Assembly: GCA_949878435.1 (NCBI GenBank) | Contig: CATLAK010000004.1 | Span: 107,267 to 171,266 of the forward strand | Direction: 5' to 3' | DNA: 64,000 bases | DNA from: an uncultured Lachnospiraceae bacterium | Lineage (GTDB): Bacteria > Bacillota > Clostridia > Lachnospirales > Lachnospiraceae | In this document: in pieces, positions 27,201 through 35,774 of the stretch | Layout of the letters: each line of letters begins with the position of its first letter | Position numbering within the stretch: position 1 is the stretch's first letter | Position numbers and translations under genes: made by a program | Notes under the pieces: generated by a model | The model's database searches: none | What the model saw: the letters and a program-made list of their open reading frames with translations, nothing else | What the model was told of the DNA's origin: nothing

Positions 27201-27595
27201 TGTCCCCACAATCCTTTCAACCGTTCATCTAAAACCTGTTCTGCAATCTGCCGTCCGTATTTGATATGCTTTACGGCTTTTGTCCTGTGCATCCCGTCAC
27301 GTGTCAAATGCCCATTTTCCAATAAATGTGTTAAACGGTATCTTGGTGCCTCTACATGCCATTCCGCGGAATAATGGTGTCTCGCCTGCCACCTTTTATC
27401 TATGGCAAAGCTATTTCTATATGCCCCTGTTCTGACCGGCGCATATTGCTTCGCTGCATCGTTACAGGCATCAGCTGCGGCATCAATCGCTTTTACAAAT
27501 TCTTTTTCCCGTGTGTCTGCCCATTCAATCAGCACTTCTGAAAGAGCAGATGGTAATTGTTCCGGCTGAATCAATTTTGCAGCATTTACTTTCAC
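27197..27595 (-). CDS. HK97 gp10-like tail completion protein
   Basis: 132 residues from a GTG with AGAGGGA upstream. The segment AAKQYAPVRTGAYRNSFAI is the hallmark of the HK97-gp10 family (PVRTG..R). GTGA overlap with the upstream stop indicates coupled translation. It takes part in head-tail joining. Confidence 0.85.
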   Translation of the reverse strand: MKVNAAKLIQPEQLPSALSEVLIEWADTREKEFVKAIDAAADACNDAAKQYAPVRTGAYRNSFAIDKRWQARHHYSAEWHVEAPRYRLTHLLENGHLTRDGMHRTKAVKHIKYGRQIAEQVLDERLKGLWGQ

Positions 27596-27924
27596 GCAAA
27601 TTCCCTCTTTCTGTGCTTTTCAAACTTGATAAGCGATAGTTTCGTAATGGACGGAAGCGTATCATTGATATGATCTGCTTTATCAATGTCATATTGCTCA
27701 CTCTCAATCACTACTACTTGGTGTGGCTCTATGTCCTGCTGCCGCAAGATATGTATCACGCGGTCTACACGGGTATCTGCTGCCCGTGCGGCATAAAATC
27801 TTGAGATTCCTACATTTTCATTTCCAAAGCGCAAACCGGATTTTACTTTTTTTAATTTATCATCAGCAGTCACATAATAAATCTCCGCTATGCCGTCATT
27901 AAATTCTTCAAACTTTTTCTGCAT
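27592..27924 (-). CDS. Head closure / head-tail adaptor protein
   Basis: 110 residues from ATG 27,924 (site GTGGGGA). Contains EEFNDGIAEIYYVTADDKL and YAARAADTRVDRVIHI, typical of small head-closure proteins that plug the portal. Overlaps the end of the connector gene and the start of the gp10-like gene. Confidence 0.75.
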   Translation of the reverse strand: MQKKFEEFNDGIAEIYYVTADDKLKKVKSGLRFGNENVGISRFYAARAADTRVDRVIHILRQQDIEPHQVVVIESEQYDIDKADHINDTLPSITKLSLIKFEKHRKREFA

Positions 27925-28243
27925 CTGATTCCCCACTTTCCTGTATGCTTTTAACTGCTGATTCCAGTGCAAAAGAAGTCAGCTGGCAAGAAAAATCATG
28001 TTCAAATTGTTCAACGGCATTTGAGCGTCCATAACGGCAGAATGCAAAGAGGAGCGTGCGCGCAGTCATTTCTGTAGCGAAGTCAATCTCTGCACCTTTT
28101 AGCTGTTCGAGGCGTCCCCGTCCCTGATGCATGAGATCACGTATTTTCTTTTTGGTAGCACGATCTTTAAATGTAATATCTAATTCATTTAAGATATCTT
28201 TAAGCAAAATATTTTCTGCTTTTTCTTTTGTTATATCCGCCAT
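27908..28243 (-). CDS. Head-tail connector (gp6-like)
   Basis: 111 residues: all-helical, starting MADITKEKAENILLKDILNE. First gene after the major capsid gene, the normal place of the HK97 gp6-like adaptor that binds the portal ring. AAAGGCGG precedes the ATG. Confidence 0.75.
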   Translation of the reverse strand: MADITKEKAENILLKDILNELDITFKDRATKKKIRDLMHQGRGRLEQLKGAEIDFATEMTARTLLFAFCRYGRSNAVEQFEHDFSCQLTSFALESAVKSIQESGESDAEKV

Positions 28244-28301
28244 ATCACACCGCCTTTTTATGACAGGCGGTAAGTTTCACCTCTTACCGCCTGTGCCTGT
28301 T

Positions 28302-29678
28302 TTATACGCTGCCTGCTGCCTCCTGCGCCGCAATAAAGGATGCAATTTTCTCCGTTTTATTGTCGCCCGTCAACTGATACTTCATATACGCCGCAAGTCC
28401 CTCAATCTGGGCTACGGTCATACCCTCCAATTCTGCTTCTGTCCATTTTGTCTTTTCGACTGTTTTTACTTCCGTAGCGTTTTCCTCGCCTTTAGCTGCA
28501 TCCAGTGTCGCCGTATATACCATATATGCAGCCGGGCGTAATTCGCTGATATCGATCACGATAAAGCTATTGTTATCCTTCGGTTTCCCGTTTCCATAAA
28601 GAAATGCCGCATACACTCTTTCACGCTGAAGGAACTTGTAACTGTCGTCATATTCTATTACGCCGTCCTTCTTTGCGCCAATTCCCATAAAATACTGCTC
28701 GGGGATCCCTAAAACCGCCTTTCCTCTTGACATTTCCTCCGACTGTATGATTTCCGTCGGATACGGAAGCACATCATTTGCATAAGTGCCGTCTGGTCGC
28801 TGTAATGTAGTTGCAGGCATCACGCGTTGTAAATAGTCTGTGGGATTGACTACCATGATCACTTTTCCAACTGCACGAGGGCGTCCATTCCCTCTTACCG
28901 CTAGCTTGCTGATAAGTTCCCCATATACAGCAGGGGTAAATGTAGTTACCTTAATCGCTTCCTTTTCCGGATATGGTTCATTCTCCTTACGTGCCGCTGC
29001 AAGGTCTCTCGTCATGCCTATAGGCATCTTTACTCCCGTGCCGCACACAACACCGTCTTCAAGCCCTACATATAATGCATCTTGAAGAACCTCACGCACG
29101 TAGCTGTCAAGCCATGTAGGACCCAAATCCAGCATAGATTTTGCAACGGGCATGAATGCCGTTAGAATATGCAATACAATATCCAGCTTTTCAAATTCGC
29201 CGGATAATTCCTCTTCAATCTCTTTCGTGATTTCTCCCCACACTGCCTTCTGTTTACCGTTCTTGCTCAAAATCCATTCTGTCATATATGTAGTGTTTTT
29301 AAAGTCAATTACAGAAAGAAGGGGATGATTTGCTCTCAGATTGTCAAAAACATCCTCAATGATAGTTTTCGGCATGGTCACGTCAAGGCTTGTTAATGCC
29401 TGCTTTGGATTATCAGACTTCATGGCATTGATCACAGCTTCATAATATTTCTGTTCTTCTGATGTTAAGCGCCTAAGTCCACGGGCTGCCATTGCTGCTG
29501 CGTCCAGCTGTTCGATCGCCGCCGTATCTTTCGCACGTTCCAAAACTTCATTCTGGATATTTTCCGCCATGTCTGCCATTGCCTGCGCCACCTGCTCTAT
29601 GTCCCCACTTTTTAAGGCATTATTAAACTTCTGCGCCAACTCTTTTTTAGTCCGTTCCAACAAGTCTTTGTTCTTCAT
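28302..29678 (-). CDS. Major capsid protein, HK97 fold, with C-terminal HeH/LEM-like domain
   Basis: 458 residues. The N-terminal 115 residues are helical and charged, the scaffold-like delta region removed by the prohead protease. The HK97 core follows (TSLDVTMPKTIIEDVFDNLR, AVWGEITKEIEEELSGEFEK, DLGPTWLDSYVREVLQDALY). The final 50 residues (TVAQIEGLAAYMKYQLTG, KIASFIAAQEAAG) form an extra helical domain shared with the major tail protein. Gene order (portal, protease, capsid) supports the call. Confidence 0.93.
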   Translation of the reverse strand: MKNKDLLERTKKELAQKFNNALKSGDIEQVAQAMADMAENIQNEVLERAKDTAAIEQLDAAAMAARGLRRLTSEEQKYYEAVINAMKSDNPKQALTSLDVTMPKTIIEDVFDNLRANHPLLSVIDFKNTTYMTEWILSKNGKQKAVWGEITKEIEEELSGEFEKLDIVLHILTAFMPVAKSMLDLGPTWLDSYVREVLQDALYVGLEDGVVCGTGVKMPIGMTRDLAAARKENEPYPEKEAIKVTTFTPAVYGELISKLAVRGNGRPRAVGKVIMVVNPTDYLQRVMPATTLQRPDGTYANDVLPYPTEIIQSEEMSRGKAVLGIPEQYFMGIGAKKDGVIEYDDSYKFLQRERVYAAFLYGNGKPKDNNSFIVIDISELRPAAYMVYTATLDAAKGEENATEVKTVEKTKWTEAELEGMTVAQIEGLAAYMKYQLTGDNKTEKIASFIAAQEAAGSV

Positions 29679-29685
29679 TTCTTTT

Positions 29686-30645
29686 TTACCTCTCTTTCAG
29701 ATATTGCGCGGCTGCCTGTCCTATCAGAGCCGCAAGTTTATGCTGTTTGGTTGATTTCTTCTTTTCATCATCTTCATCGTCGTTATCGTCAGTGTCCTCA
29801 TTATCATCAGAATCATCAGTGTCTTCTCCATCATCCGCATCATCATCGGTGTCTGTGTCGGTGTCTGTGTCTGTATCTGTATCGTCTTCGCTGTCAGTGT
29901 CTTCATCATCTACATCATCTTCGTCGTCTGCATTCTTTTTCTTTTGCCGTGCCCTGCAAAATTCCTTCATTTCCTCCCGGAAAGCCTTTTGTGCCATCAT
30001 TTCACGGCGCATCTGTACAAGCTGTTCTTGTAACTGCTGCGTCATATCCTGCGGCGGCTTTTCTGCTTTTGCCACTTCATCGGCAAAGCCCTTTTCTATC
30101 GCCTGTTCGGGTGTTAAATAGGTTTCACTGTCCAGCATTTCAATCAATTCATCTTCTGTGATATTTACACGTTCCATGTAAATTTGCCTGTTACTTTCCA
30201 TGAGCACATCCAGATCATCAGCTGCTTTTCGTAGTTCGTTTGCATTTCCTGCTACCTGCATCCACATGTTATGGATTAAAAGGCTTGTACCTAATCCCAT
30301 AATCCGGCGATCTGCCGCCTGCAAAATAATTGAAGCAATGGAATATGCAAACCCATCTACGTATGCCACTATTTCTTTACACTTTTTCTGCTTGAGCTGA
30401 TTGTAAATAGCAATGCCTTCTTTTACTGATCCGCCATACGAATTAATATGTAATTCTATGGTTGCATTGTCCGGGATTTCGGCTAATGCCTTTCTGAAAA
30501 ATTCTGCACTTGTTTCGCTTTCAGTATATTCCCACGTCCACCAATCAAACGTGCCGTATTCCGACACATCATCATAGATATATAGCTTGTGAACGTCGGT
30601 TCCTGCTTCCTGTCTAAAGCAATAATGCGCTTTCTGCTGTCTCAC
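29686..30645 (-). CDS. ClpP-like prohead protease with long acidic tail
   Basis: 319 residues from a GTG that overlaps the portal stop. ClpP-type serine protease: oxyanion GGSVKEG (about 71-77), nucleophile Ser in GLGTSLLIHNMW with the catalytic His just after, and Asp in the TYLTPEQAIEKGFAD segment. Residues about 235-300 are almost pure Asp/Glu/Ser/Thr with TDTDTDTD runs, then a basic end. It matures the capsid. The acidic tail may act as scaffold or DNA mimic (inference). Confidence 0.9.
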   Translation of the reverse strand: MRQQKAHYCFRQEAGTDVHKLYIYDDVSEYGTFDWWTWEYTESETSAEFFRKALAEIPDNATIELHINSYGGSVKEGIAIYNQLKQKKCKEIVAYVDGFAYSIASIILQAADRRIMGLGTSLLIHNMWMQVAGNANELRKAADDLDVLMESNRQIYMERVNITEDELIEMLDSETYLTPEQAIEKGFADEVAKAEKPPQDMTQQLQEQLVQMRREMMAQKAFREEMKEFCRARQKKKNADDEDDVDDEDTDSEDDTDTDTDTDTDTDDDADDGEDTDDSDDNEDTDDNDDEDDEKKKSTKQHKLAALIGQAAAQYLKER

Positions 30646-31799
30646 TTCTCCGCACCTCCTTCCGTATCGCCTAAATGCGCCATTTTTTTCGCTTCGGCAT
30701 AATTTTTAGTAATATAATGCTTTTGCGACCAATCGCTTTCAATCGCCGTATCGCCTAACTTAGTACGCAATTCATCAATACAGTACAAACCACTGGATAG
30801 CAGCTTGTCGCTGTTTGTCGCCTGCTCAAAGATATCTATGTGTTGTATACAATTTGTGTTGATATCTATGTAATTGCCTTTGCAAAACTCCGCTTCTCCA
30901 TATCGCTTTCGCGTCGTTTCTTCTCCCAATTTTTCTGTAATTGGATCAATCGCGAAAGTGAGGAAGTTTTTAGTAATTTTTTCTACTTCCACCACATCCC
31001 CCAAAACTAGCGCTTTAGGAATGCGCCACGCACGCCCTGCCATTTCAAATTCATAATTAATTCGCTCGTTTAAGTTTGCAGGTGTTTCTGACGTCCCTTG
31101 TGTAGATACGTCTGTGTATGTATATCCCTGTGTCAGCGGTAGCACCGCGTTTCCACCTTCATAAAATGGCTTAAAACGTTCATTCATTAATTCTTTTAAT
31201 TTCTCATTAAAATCTGGTCGCTGGGACGTCTGCGCGTCTATGTTTAAAATGCCTTTATGCGTGTTTTGCCGTAACATGTTTCTGACCGCTTTTGCTATTG
31301 TTTTCCCATAGTTTGTATAGGAACCTTCCAAGCGCTGCCTTGCATCAATATTGTTAAGCTGCATATATATCACTTCCCTTGACGTGTACGATCTTTGAAG
31401 CGTCAAATCTCCGACTGTGATATTTGAAAATACATCTTCATAAAATGCATATTTCCTGCGGTTAAAACTATCAGCAACATACAGATATCCATTCATTTCT
31501 ATGATTAGGGCTTCATTTTCGTAGCACAAGTTGGATATGAAGTGCTGCATAAAGTCGCTACTATTTTCATTCGGATTTGGAGCATAGTTCCACAAGTAAT
31601 ACTCTGCCCCTCTTGTCGGTGTTCCCTCTACAAATGTTCTGATTTCACATTTTCCAATAGTATTTGCTATCATATTGATAGCGCATGCCGTTGCCAGTTC
31701 TTTAAAGAAAACCTCTGTAAATTCTTCCGCAATCTGTGTTTTCACATTGATTGTAGATTGCCTCCCGAACGCTTTTAGAAAGTAATCCGTCATATTCAT
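30642..31799 (-). CDS. Portal protein (HK97 family)
   Basis: 385 residues, usual for phage_portal family members of this type. Segments include LATACAINMIANTIGKCEIR, LWNYAPNPNENSSDFMQHFI and the AWRIPKALVLGD loop. Forms the dodecameric ring at the packaging vertex. Sits between large terminase and protease genes with a 4-base overlap downstream. Confidence 0.93.
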   Translation of the reverse strand: MNMTDYFLKAFGRQSTINVKTQIAEEFTEVFFKELATACAINMIANTIGKCEIRTFVEGTPTRGAEYYLWNYAPNPNENSSDFMQHFISNLCYENEALIIEMNGYLYVADSFNRRKYAFYEDVFSNITVGDLTLQRSYTSREVIYMQLNNIDARQRLEGSYTNYGKTIAKAVRNMLRQNTHKGILNIDAQTSQRPDFNEKLKELMNERFKPFYEGGNAVLPLTQGYTYTDVSTQGTSETPANLNERINYEFEMAGRAWRIPKALVLGDVVEVEKITKNFLTFAIDPITEKLGEETTRKRYGEAEFCKGNYIDINTNCIQHIDIFEQATNSDKLLSSGLYCIDELRTKLGDTAIESDWSQKHYITKNYAEAKKMAHLGDTEGGAEK

Positions 31800-31816
31800 T
31801 TTGTCCCACCTCCCTT

Positions 31817-33490
31817 CTAGAATTGATATAATGGAAGCACCGTGTTAACTACCTGCTGTTCAGGAATAAGTTCATGTTGTGTCATTGCTGCTACAAATGC
31901 AAAGAAACCATCTGTTTTTCTTTTTCTCGCTTCGATTTTCTGATATTCGTAATTGCCATATTTTTTTGACTTAACTTTTTTCGTATTGTTGGTATACCAC
32001 CGCATTATAGGGCAGTCACCGTATACTATATTGTGATTGCGGAAAGCGCTGTCAATGATAGGTTCTACTTTGATTTTGTCTGAAGGTCGGACAAGTTTTA
32101 TATTTTTACTTTCGTATGTGAACCCAATCTGTGATAATGCCTTTTTCATTAATGCAAAGCGGTAATCATCCAGTGCCAGCATTGGTATACTATAAAATCC
32201 AAGCTGCACCGCAATCCAATCTACCATTAATTCCGGTGGAATTTCCAATGCATCTATAATTTCTGCATCACCTGCCGCAACTGCCTCATGTACTGGAAAT
32301 TTTATTCCCGGCAGATCAGCACTATTTGCACATATCCATGTATGCTGTTTAAATATGAATTTTTCACCGCGTTTAGTAAGAACGCCTGCTGCCGCAAAGT
32401 CATTAATTTTAGTGTAATCAATGCCAATTACTGCAATTTCCCTTTCGATCGGAGGGGTCACTTTTTGGTTTGTCGCTAAGATATTTTCCCATGTGGTCAG
32501 CTCTACTTCTCCATTTCCCTGTCTTATGTTCATACGCTTTGTCATAAAGTCGGATGCTGAAGACCTGTTTTCTTTCCACTCCCTATATTCTTTACGCGTT
32601 TCTTCCAAAAGATTTGGTAAATACTGTAAGCTGGGATTGGCTTTGTACCAATTCTCTTCGTCGTGAACCTCTTCTGGATCATCCAGCATGCACATAAACG
32701 GAAGGAAACCATTATCTTCAATTTCAAAATTTAGAATACGCTTTGCCTGTTCAATCAGATCATCTAAAACACCGTCGCATATGTCCCCATTGGTAGTAAG
32801 GTATGTAACACGTGGATGCGGTTTTTTCCCTAACGCGGTTTTAAATACTTTAATGTTGTCATAGCTTTCAAAGGCGTGTACTTCGTCAAAATCTACTTTT
32901 CCAGACCGTAAACCATCTTTTGACTTTGCATTATTTGTTCTGTATTTAATCTTTGACCGTGTTTTTCTACACTGTATTTCTGATTTCGTCCACCGGAAAA
33001 ATTTGATTAATTTTTTTCGGTTCTTTTCCAGCACATTATAGATATCATCAAAAGATGTACGTGCCTGTTCTTCCGCCGTGGCGCAAATATCTATATCATA
33101 TTGCGATATTCCGTTGTAAGGACTGATCAGTGCAAAATCTTCAAATGCCAGATATCCGTTTTTTCCTGCACCACGTCCGACAAAAACTAATAAATCCGGG
33201 AAACGTGGCAAACCATCTTTTCTATATACGCAGCAATGCAATGTAAATACAAATTTTTCCCATGGAAAAAGTTTATAATCGAAATATTTTTCCAGCTTCA
33301 TATATTTTTGAAGCTGATCGGTATATATGTTCAAATCTTCGGTTTCAAATACCTTTTTGACGAATTTAACCAGCTTTTTCTGCCATGAACAGACCTTTTT
33401 CAGTCCCTTTTTACCCTCATTTTCCACTAAAAAAATGTAGTTGCTAATCTCTGGAACATCTTTATAGTTCGTCGTCAAAGTCTCCACCAC
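31817..33490 (-). CDS. Terminase large subunit
   Basis: 557 residues. Packaging ATPase-nuclease: Walker A-like VFVGRGAGKNGY (about 105-116), Walker B/acidic FDEVHAFESYDN (about 200-211), nuclease Asp in IGIDYTKINDFAA (about 348-360) and DGFFAFVAA near the C-terminus. This layout is that of Terminase_1 (HK97/lambdoid, cos-type) enzymes. The GTG start overlaps the small-subunit gene by 29 bases. Confidence 0.94.
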   Translation of the reverse strand: MVETLTTNYKDVPEISNYIFLVENEGKKGLKKVCSWQKKLVKFVKKVFETEDLNIYTDQLQKYMKLEKYFDYKLFPWEKFVFTLHCCVYRKDGLPRFPDLLVFVGRGAGKNGYLAFEDFALISPYNGISQYDIDICATAEEQARTSFDDIYNVLEKNRKKLIKFFRWTKSEIQCRKTRSKIKYRTNNAKSKDGLRSGKVDFDEVHAFESYDNIKVFKTALGKKPHPRVTYLTTNGDICDGVLDDLIEQAKRILNFEIEDNGFLPFMCMLDDPEEVHDEENWYKANPSLQYLPNLLEETRKEYREWKENRSSASDFMTKRMNIRQGNGEVELTTWENILATNQKVTPPIEREIAVIGIDYTKINDFAAAGVLTKRGEKFIFKQHTWICANSADLPGIKFPVHEAVAAGDAEIIDALEIPPELMVDWIAVQLGFYSIPMLALDDYRFALMKKALSQIGFTYESKNIKLVRPSDKIKVEPIIDSAFRNHNIVYGDCPIMRWYTNNTKKVKSKKYGNYEYQKIEARKRKTDGFFAFVAAMTQHELIPEQQVVNTVLPLYQF

Positions 33491-33827
33491 CTATCGTGGC
33501 ATTTGCCTTTAGTCCAAGTTCAGATAGCAGTTTAAGCATTTGTGCGTTTGTCTTATTGAACATGTCAACAGCTTCATTTTTCTTATAACCTTCCTGTCCT
33601 CCACCATTGTTGTATTTTACAATAGTTCCGCGCTTTTGAATGTCTTCCACAAGCAGGGTTTTGGTAACATACATAGCCATGTAATCGCTTATCATATCGT
33701 CAAAAAATTTACCAAATGTCCCATTTGCTTCCAACTGCTGCCGCAAGTCATTTTCAATGTCTTTATATTTCTTAGTACGCAAAATCCGCTTTACATCTTC
33801 GCGTCTGACGTCCGTTTTTTTTGCCAT
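33462..33827 (-). CDS. Terminase small subunit, P27 family-like
   Basis: 121 residues from ATG 33,827 with GGGGGTGG upstream. The pattern of KYKDIENDLRQQLEANGTFG and the ending MLKLLSELGLKANATIGGGD matches P27-type small terminases, which recognise the packaging site. It lies directly before the large subunit and after a 100-base GC-rich gap that may hold cos. Confidence 0.85.
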   Translation of the reverse strand: MAKKTDVRREDVKRILRTKKYKDIENDLRQQLEANGTFGKFFDDMISDYMAMYVTKTLLVEDIQKRGTIVKYNNGGGQEGYKKNEAVDMFNKTNAQMLKLLSELGLKANATIGGGDFDDEL

Positions 33828-33836
33828 GTATACCAC

Positions 33837-33934
33837 CCCCTTACGTGCGCGCGAATTTCTGCGCGCGCTAGCCTATGCCCCGTTTCCCACCCGGCGTTTA
33901 AAATCCAAAACTTTTTAGCCGGGGGGGGATGAAT
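33837..33934. promoter_or_regulatory. Candidate cos region between HNH and TerS
   Basis: 98 bases without an ORF, much richer in GC than its surroundings. It has a perfect 7-bp inverted repeat GCGCGCG/CGCGCGC separated by 8 bases (about 33,847-33,868) and a run of nine G on the plus strand near 33,921. Its place upstream of TerS and beside HNH is where cos-type phages carry the packaging site. The exact nick cannot be read from sequence. Confidence 0.4.
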
Positions 33935-34291
33935 TTACCAACGCTCTTCATTCGTGAAACCGCTTTTCTTTCGTTTTCCTATGCCCCGTCCTTTTTCATG
34001 TTCCTTATTGTGGCAGTTTTCGCATAGCGGAATCAGATTATTATATATCATTCCTTGATACTCATATGTTCTGGACAGGGCTAACCGCGGATGCTTACGC
34101 ACCCATTGTACATGATGGACGCTGCGCGCTGGTGTATGGAATCCACGTTCCTTGCATTGTTGACACTCATAATTATTCTCTTTCATCACCGCACCAGATA
34201 GTTGCCGCCACTCTCTGCTTTTATAAAATTTATACAAAGTATCTTCTGCTATCAGCTGGTTAATCCACTTCTCAAGTTCATCTGGTGTCAT
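33935..34291 (-). CDS. HNH endonuclease
   Basis: 118 residues. The HNH fold is seen as YECQQCKERG, the SVHHVQWVRKHP motif and LIPLCENCHNKEH, with four zinc cysteines. Phage HNH proteins next to terminase cooperate in cos cleavage in HK97-like phages. It is the first gene of the late operon after the terminator at 34,334-34,374. Confidence 0.92.
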   Translation of the reverse strand: MTPDELEKWINQLIAEDTLYKFYKSREWRQLSGAVMKENNYECQQCKERGFHTPARSVHHVQWVRKHPRLALSRTYEYQGMIYNNLIPLCENCHNKEHEKGRGIGKRKKSGFTNEERW

Positions 34292-34333
34292 GGTTAAGTC
34301 TCAATATATTTGTGCGATATAAAAATAAAAAAA

Positions 34334-34374
34334 GAAGAAACAAACAACAACCTTAAAGTTGTATTCGTTTCTTC
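34334..34374 (-). terminator. Strong terminator/attenuator before the late genes
   Basis: A long hairpin (outer 8-bp stem GAAGAAAC/GTTTCTTC, further paired inside) followed on the minus strand by TTTTTTTATTTTTA. It lies 42 bases before the HNH start and 65 bases after a promoter, so it may be a late-gene attenuator as well as the end of the early transcript. Confidence 0.85.
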
Positions 34375-34581
34375 GCGTAATTGTTTCTGCGCCGCATATT
34401 GCGGCATATTTCTTTTCTTTATTCGATATTCATTTGTGTGACTTTATTCTATCACAGCTGTCACAGTTCCGCAACTTCTTTTTCTTTATGCAGAGTATTC
34501 TTTTATGCTTTCTCTTCCCTGTATAGTCCTGCTGCCAGTGCCGTTTTACATTCCGGCGTTTATGCCTGCTGCCACACGTTT
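34375..34581 (-). promoter_or_regulatory. Non-coding region with candidate late promoter
   Basis: 207 bases between ssb and the terminator. On the minus strand TTGCGG (34,469-34,474) and TAGAAT (34,446-34,451) have a 17-base spacer. Two copies of the 9-mer GGCAGCAGG (minus strand) lie at 34,528-34,536 and 34,565-34,573, upstream of the promoter. A possible leader ORF starting MPQYAAQKQLREE overlaps the terminator; I do not trust it. Confidence 0.5.
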
Positions 34582-35019
34582 TTACGAAAACGGCAGTTCT
34601 TCGTCTATTCCATCCGGTATATTCATAAATCCTTGACCGTCCGTTGGATAGTCGTCCGCTGCCGTCTGTCCGTTTCCCTGCTGTGCCCTTTCTGCTGCCG
34701 CTTTGCTTTCTGCAAATTCCTGTTCTTCCACAATAACATCTGTCGTGTATACTTTAACGCCGTCGCGGTTTGTATAACTGCCCGTCTGAATACGTCCTGC
34801 AACAATTATCTTCGTCGCCTTATGTAGATACATTTCGGCAAATTCTCCGGCTTTACCAAATGCAACAATGGAAATAAAATCCGCTCCTGTGTCTTTGCCC
34901 TTGCGGTCTACTGCCAATGTGTACCTAGCAACACACATTGATTCCTGCGAATTTCCGCGCTGTGTATATCTGATTTCCGGTTCACGTGTCAGCCGCCCCA
35001 TGAGTATGACTTTATTCAT
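34582..35019 (-). CDS. ssb: Single-stranded DNA-binding protein
   Basis: 145 residues. OB-fold signature MNKVILMGRLTREPEIRYTQ at the start, then RYTLAVDRKGK and FISIVAFGKAGEFAEMYLHK; a disordered Gln/Gly-rich linker; the acidic tip DEELPFS that recruits partner proteins. It protects ssDNA in phage replication. Last gene of the early operon. Confidence 0.96.
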   Translation of the reverse strand: MNKVILMGRLTREPEIRYTQRGNSQESMCVARYTLAVDRKGKDTGADFISIVAFGKAGEFAEMYLHKATKIIVAGRIQTGSYTNRDGVKVYTTDVIVEEQEFAESKAAAERAQQGNGQTAADDYPTDGQGFMNIPDGIDEELPFS

Positions 35020-35029
35020 AGCCTATCCC

Positions 35030-35125
35030 TCACTTTCCCTTCTTATTTGTCCCAATCCATGCAAGAACAATAATTGTTGCACATATGATTGCCGTAATAA
35101 TCACTGCTGTCATGTTTACGTTCAT
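35030..35125 (-). CDS. 31-residue single-span membrane peptide
   Basis: Starts MNVNMTAVIITAIICATIIV and ends GTNKKGK: one membrane span with a basic tail. AAAGGAGAT lies 7 bases before the ATG. Ends 11 bases before the ssb start codon side. Unknown function; one of three consecutive small membrane proteins in this phage. Confidence 0.6.
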   Translation of the reverse strand: MNVNMTAVIITAIICATIIVLAWIGTNKKGK

Positions 35126-35132
35126 TATATTT

Positions 35133-35357
35133 TCATCTCCTTTCTGCCGCCTTATTAGCCAATAATATTGCGAACGTCACAGGAAAAGCCATTCCTGCAA
35201 TAATGCTATATCTTTTAATTAGACGTTTCTGCACATTATCTGCGTTAGGCGTTTTTTTTGATGTAAGTAAGAACATATAGTAGCCAAATCCAATCGCTAA
35301 TTCTATGTATATCAAAAATAAAACTACACATATTATGACAATACTTATTGCGTTCAT
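35133..35357 (-). CDS. Small two-span phage membrane protein
   Basis: 74 residues with hydrophobic segments at about 5-30 and 50-66 and a basic loop (KKTPNADNVQKRLIKR) between. Its ATG overlaps the previous stop as ATGA, so translation is coupled. No family recognised. Confidence 0.65.
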   Translation of the reverse strand: MNAISIVIICVVLFLIYIELAIGFGYYMFLLTSKKTPNADNVQKRLIKRYSIIAGMAFPVTFAILLANKAAERR

Positions 35358-35527
35358 TTTTTTACCGCCTTCTTTCTTTTTTCTTCTGGATCAATCCAGC
35401 TTTTCCCGTCCCTCTCCCGTTGCTGCATATATTCAATCAGATTTAATATTGCAACAATTCCCATTCCAGTAACCGCCACCAGCACAATGATTGCAACTGC
35501 TATTATGATACCTTGTACTTTACCCAT
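35354..35527 (-). CDS. 57-residue single-span membrane protein
   Basis: Starts MGKVQGIIIAVAIIVLVAVT; one membrane span, then a charged tail ending DPEEKRKKAVKK. AAAGGACTG precedes the ATG. It overlaps both neighbours (stop-start ATGA with the 74-residue gene; start inside the end of the 84-residue gene), the packing expected of real genes. Confidence 0.65.
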   Translation of the reverse strand: MGKVQGIIIAVAIIVLVAVTGMGIVAILNLIEYMQQRERDGKSWIDPEEKRKKAVKK

Positions 35528-35774
35528 TTTCAGTCCTTTCTTTTCTCGCTTCCGCCTTTTGAATCATCAGCCTTATTTTAATAATCTCGCTATCATCCAG
35601 ATATTCACATACATTTGCAAGGTCAGACACTACGACGTGTCTTTCCGTTTCGTCTTCGTCACTTTCTATGTGCCACTCGCTATCTTCCGCATTTCTTATG
35701 CCTGCTACCGCTTGTGATACTATTTCTCCATTTTCATCTACGGTAACGGTGGTTGTGATTTGAATAGTCTTCAT
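35520..35774 (-). CDS. Hypothetical acidic phage protein
   Basis: 84 residues starting MKTIQITTTVTVDENGEIVS and containing an acidic stretch ESDEDETE. Likely a small two-strand/helix protein. Preceded by GAGGAAAT. Unknown function; it is tightly packed with neighbours. Confidence 0.65.
   Translation of the reverse strand: MKTIQITTTVTVDENGEIVSQAVAGIRNAEDSEWHIESDEDETERHVVVSDLANVCEYLDDSEIIKIRLMIQKAEARKERTENG

Noticed and set aside
34260..34400. Leader peptide starting MPQYAAQKQ over the terminator before HNH
   Set aside because: Its latter half encodes the terminator T-run and hydrophobic filler; no independent support.
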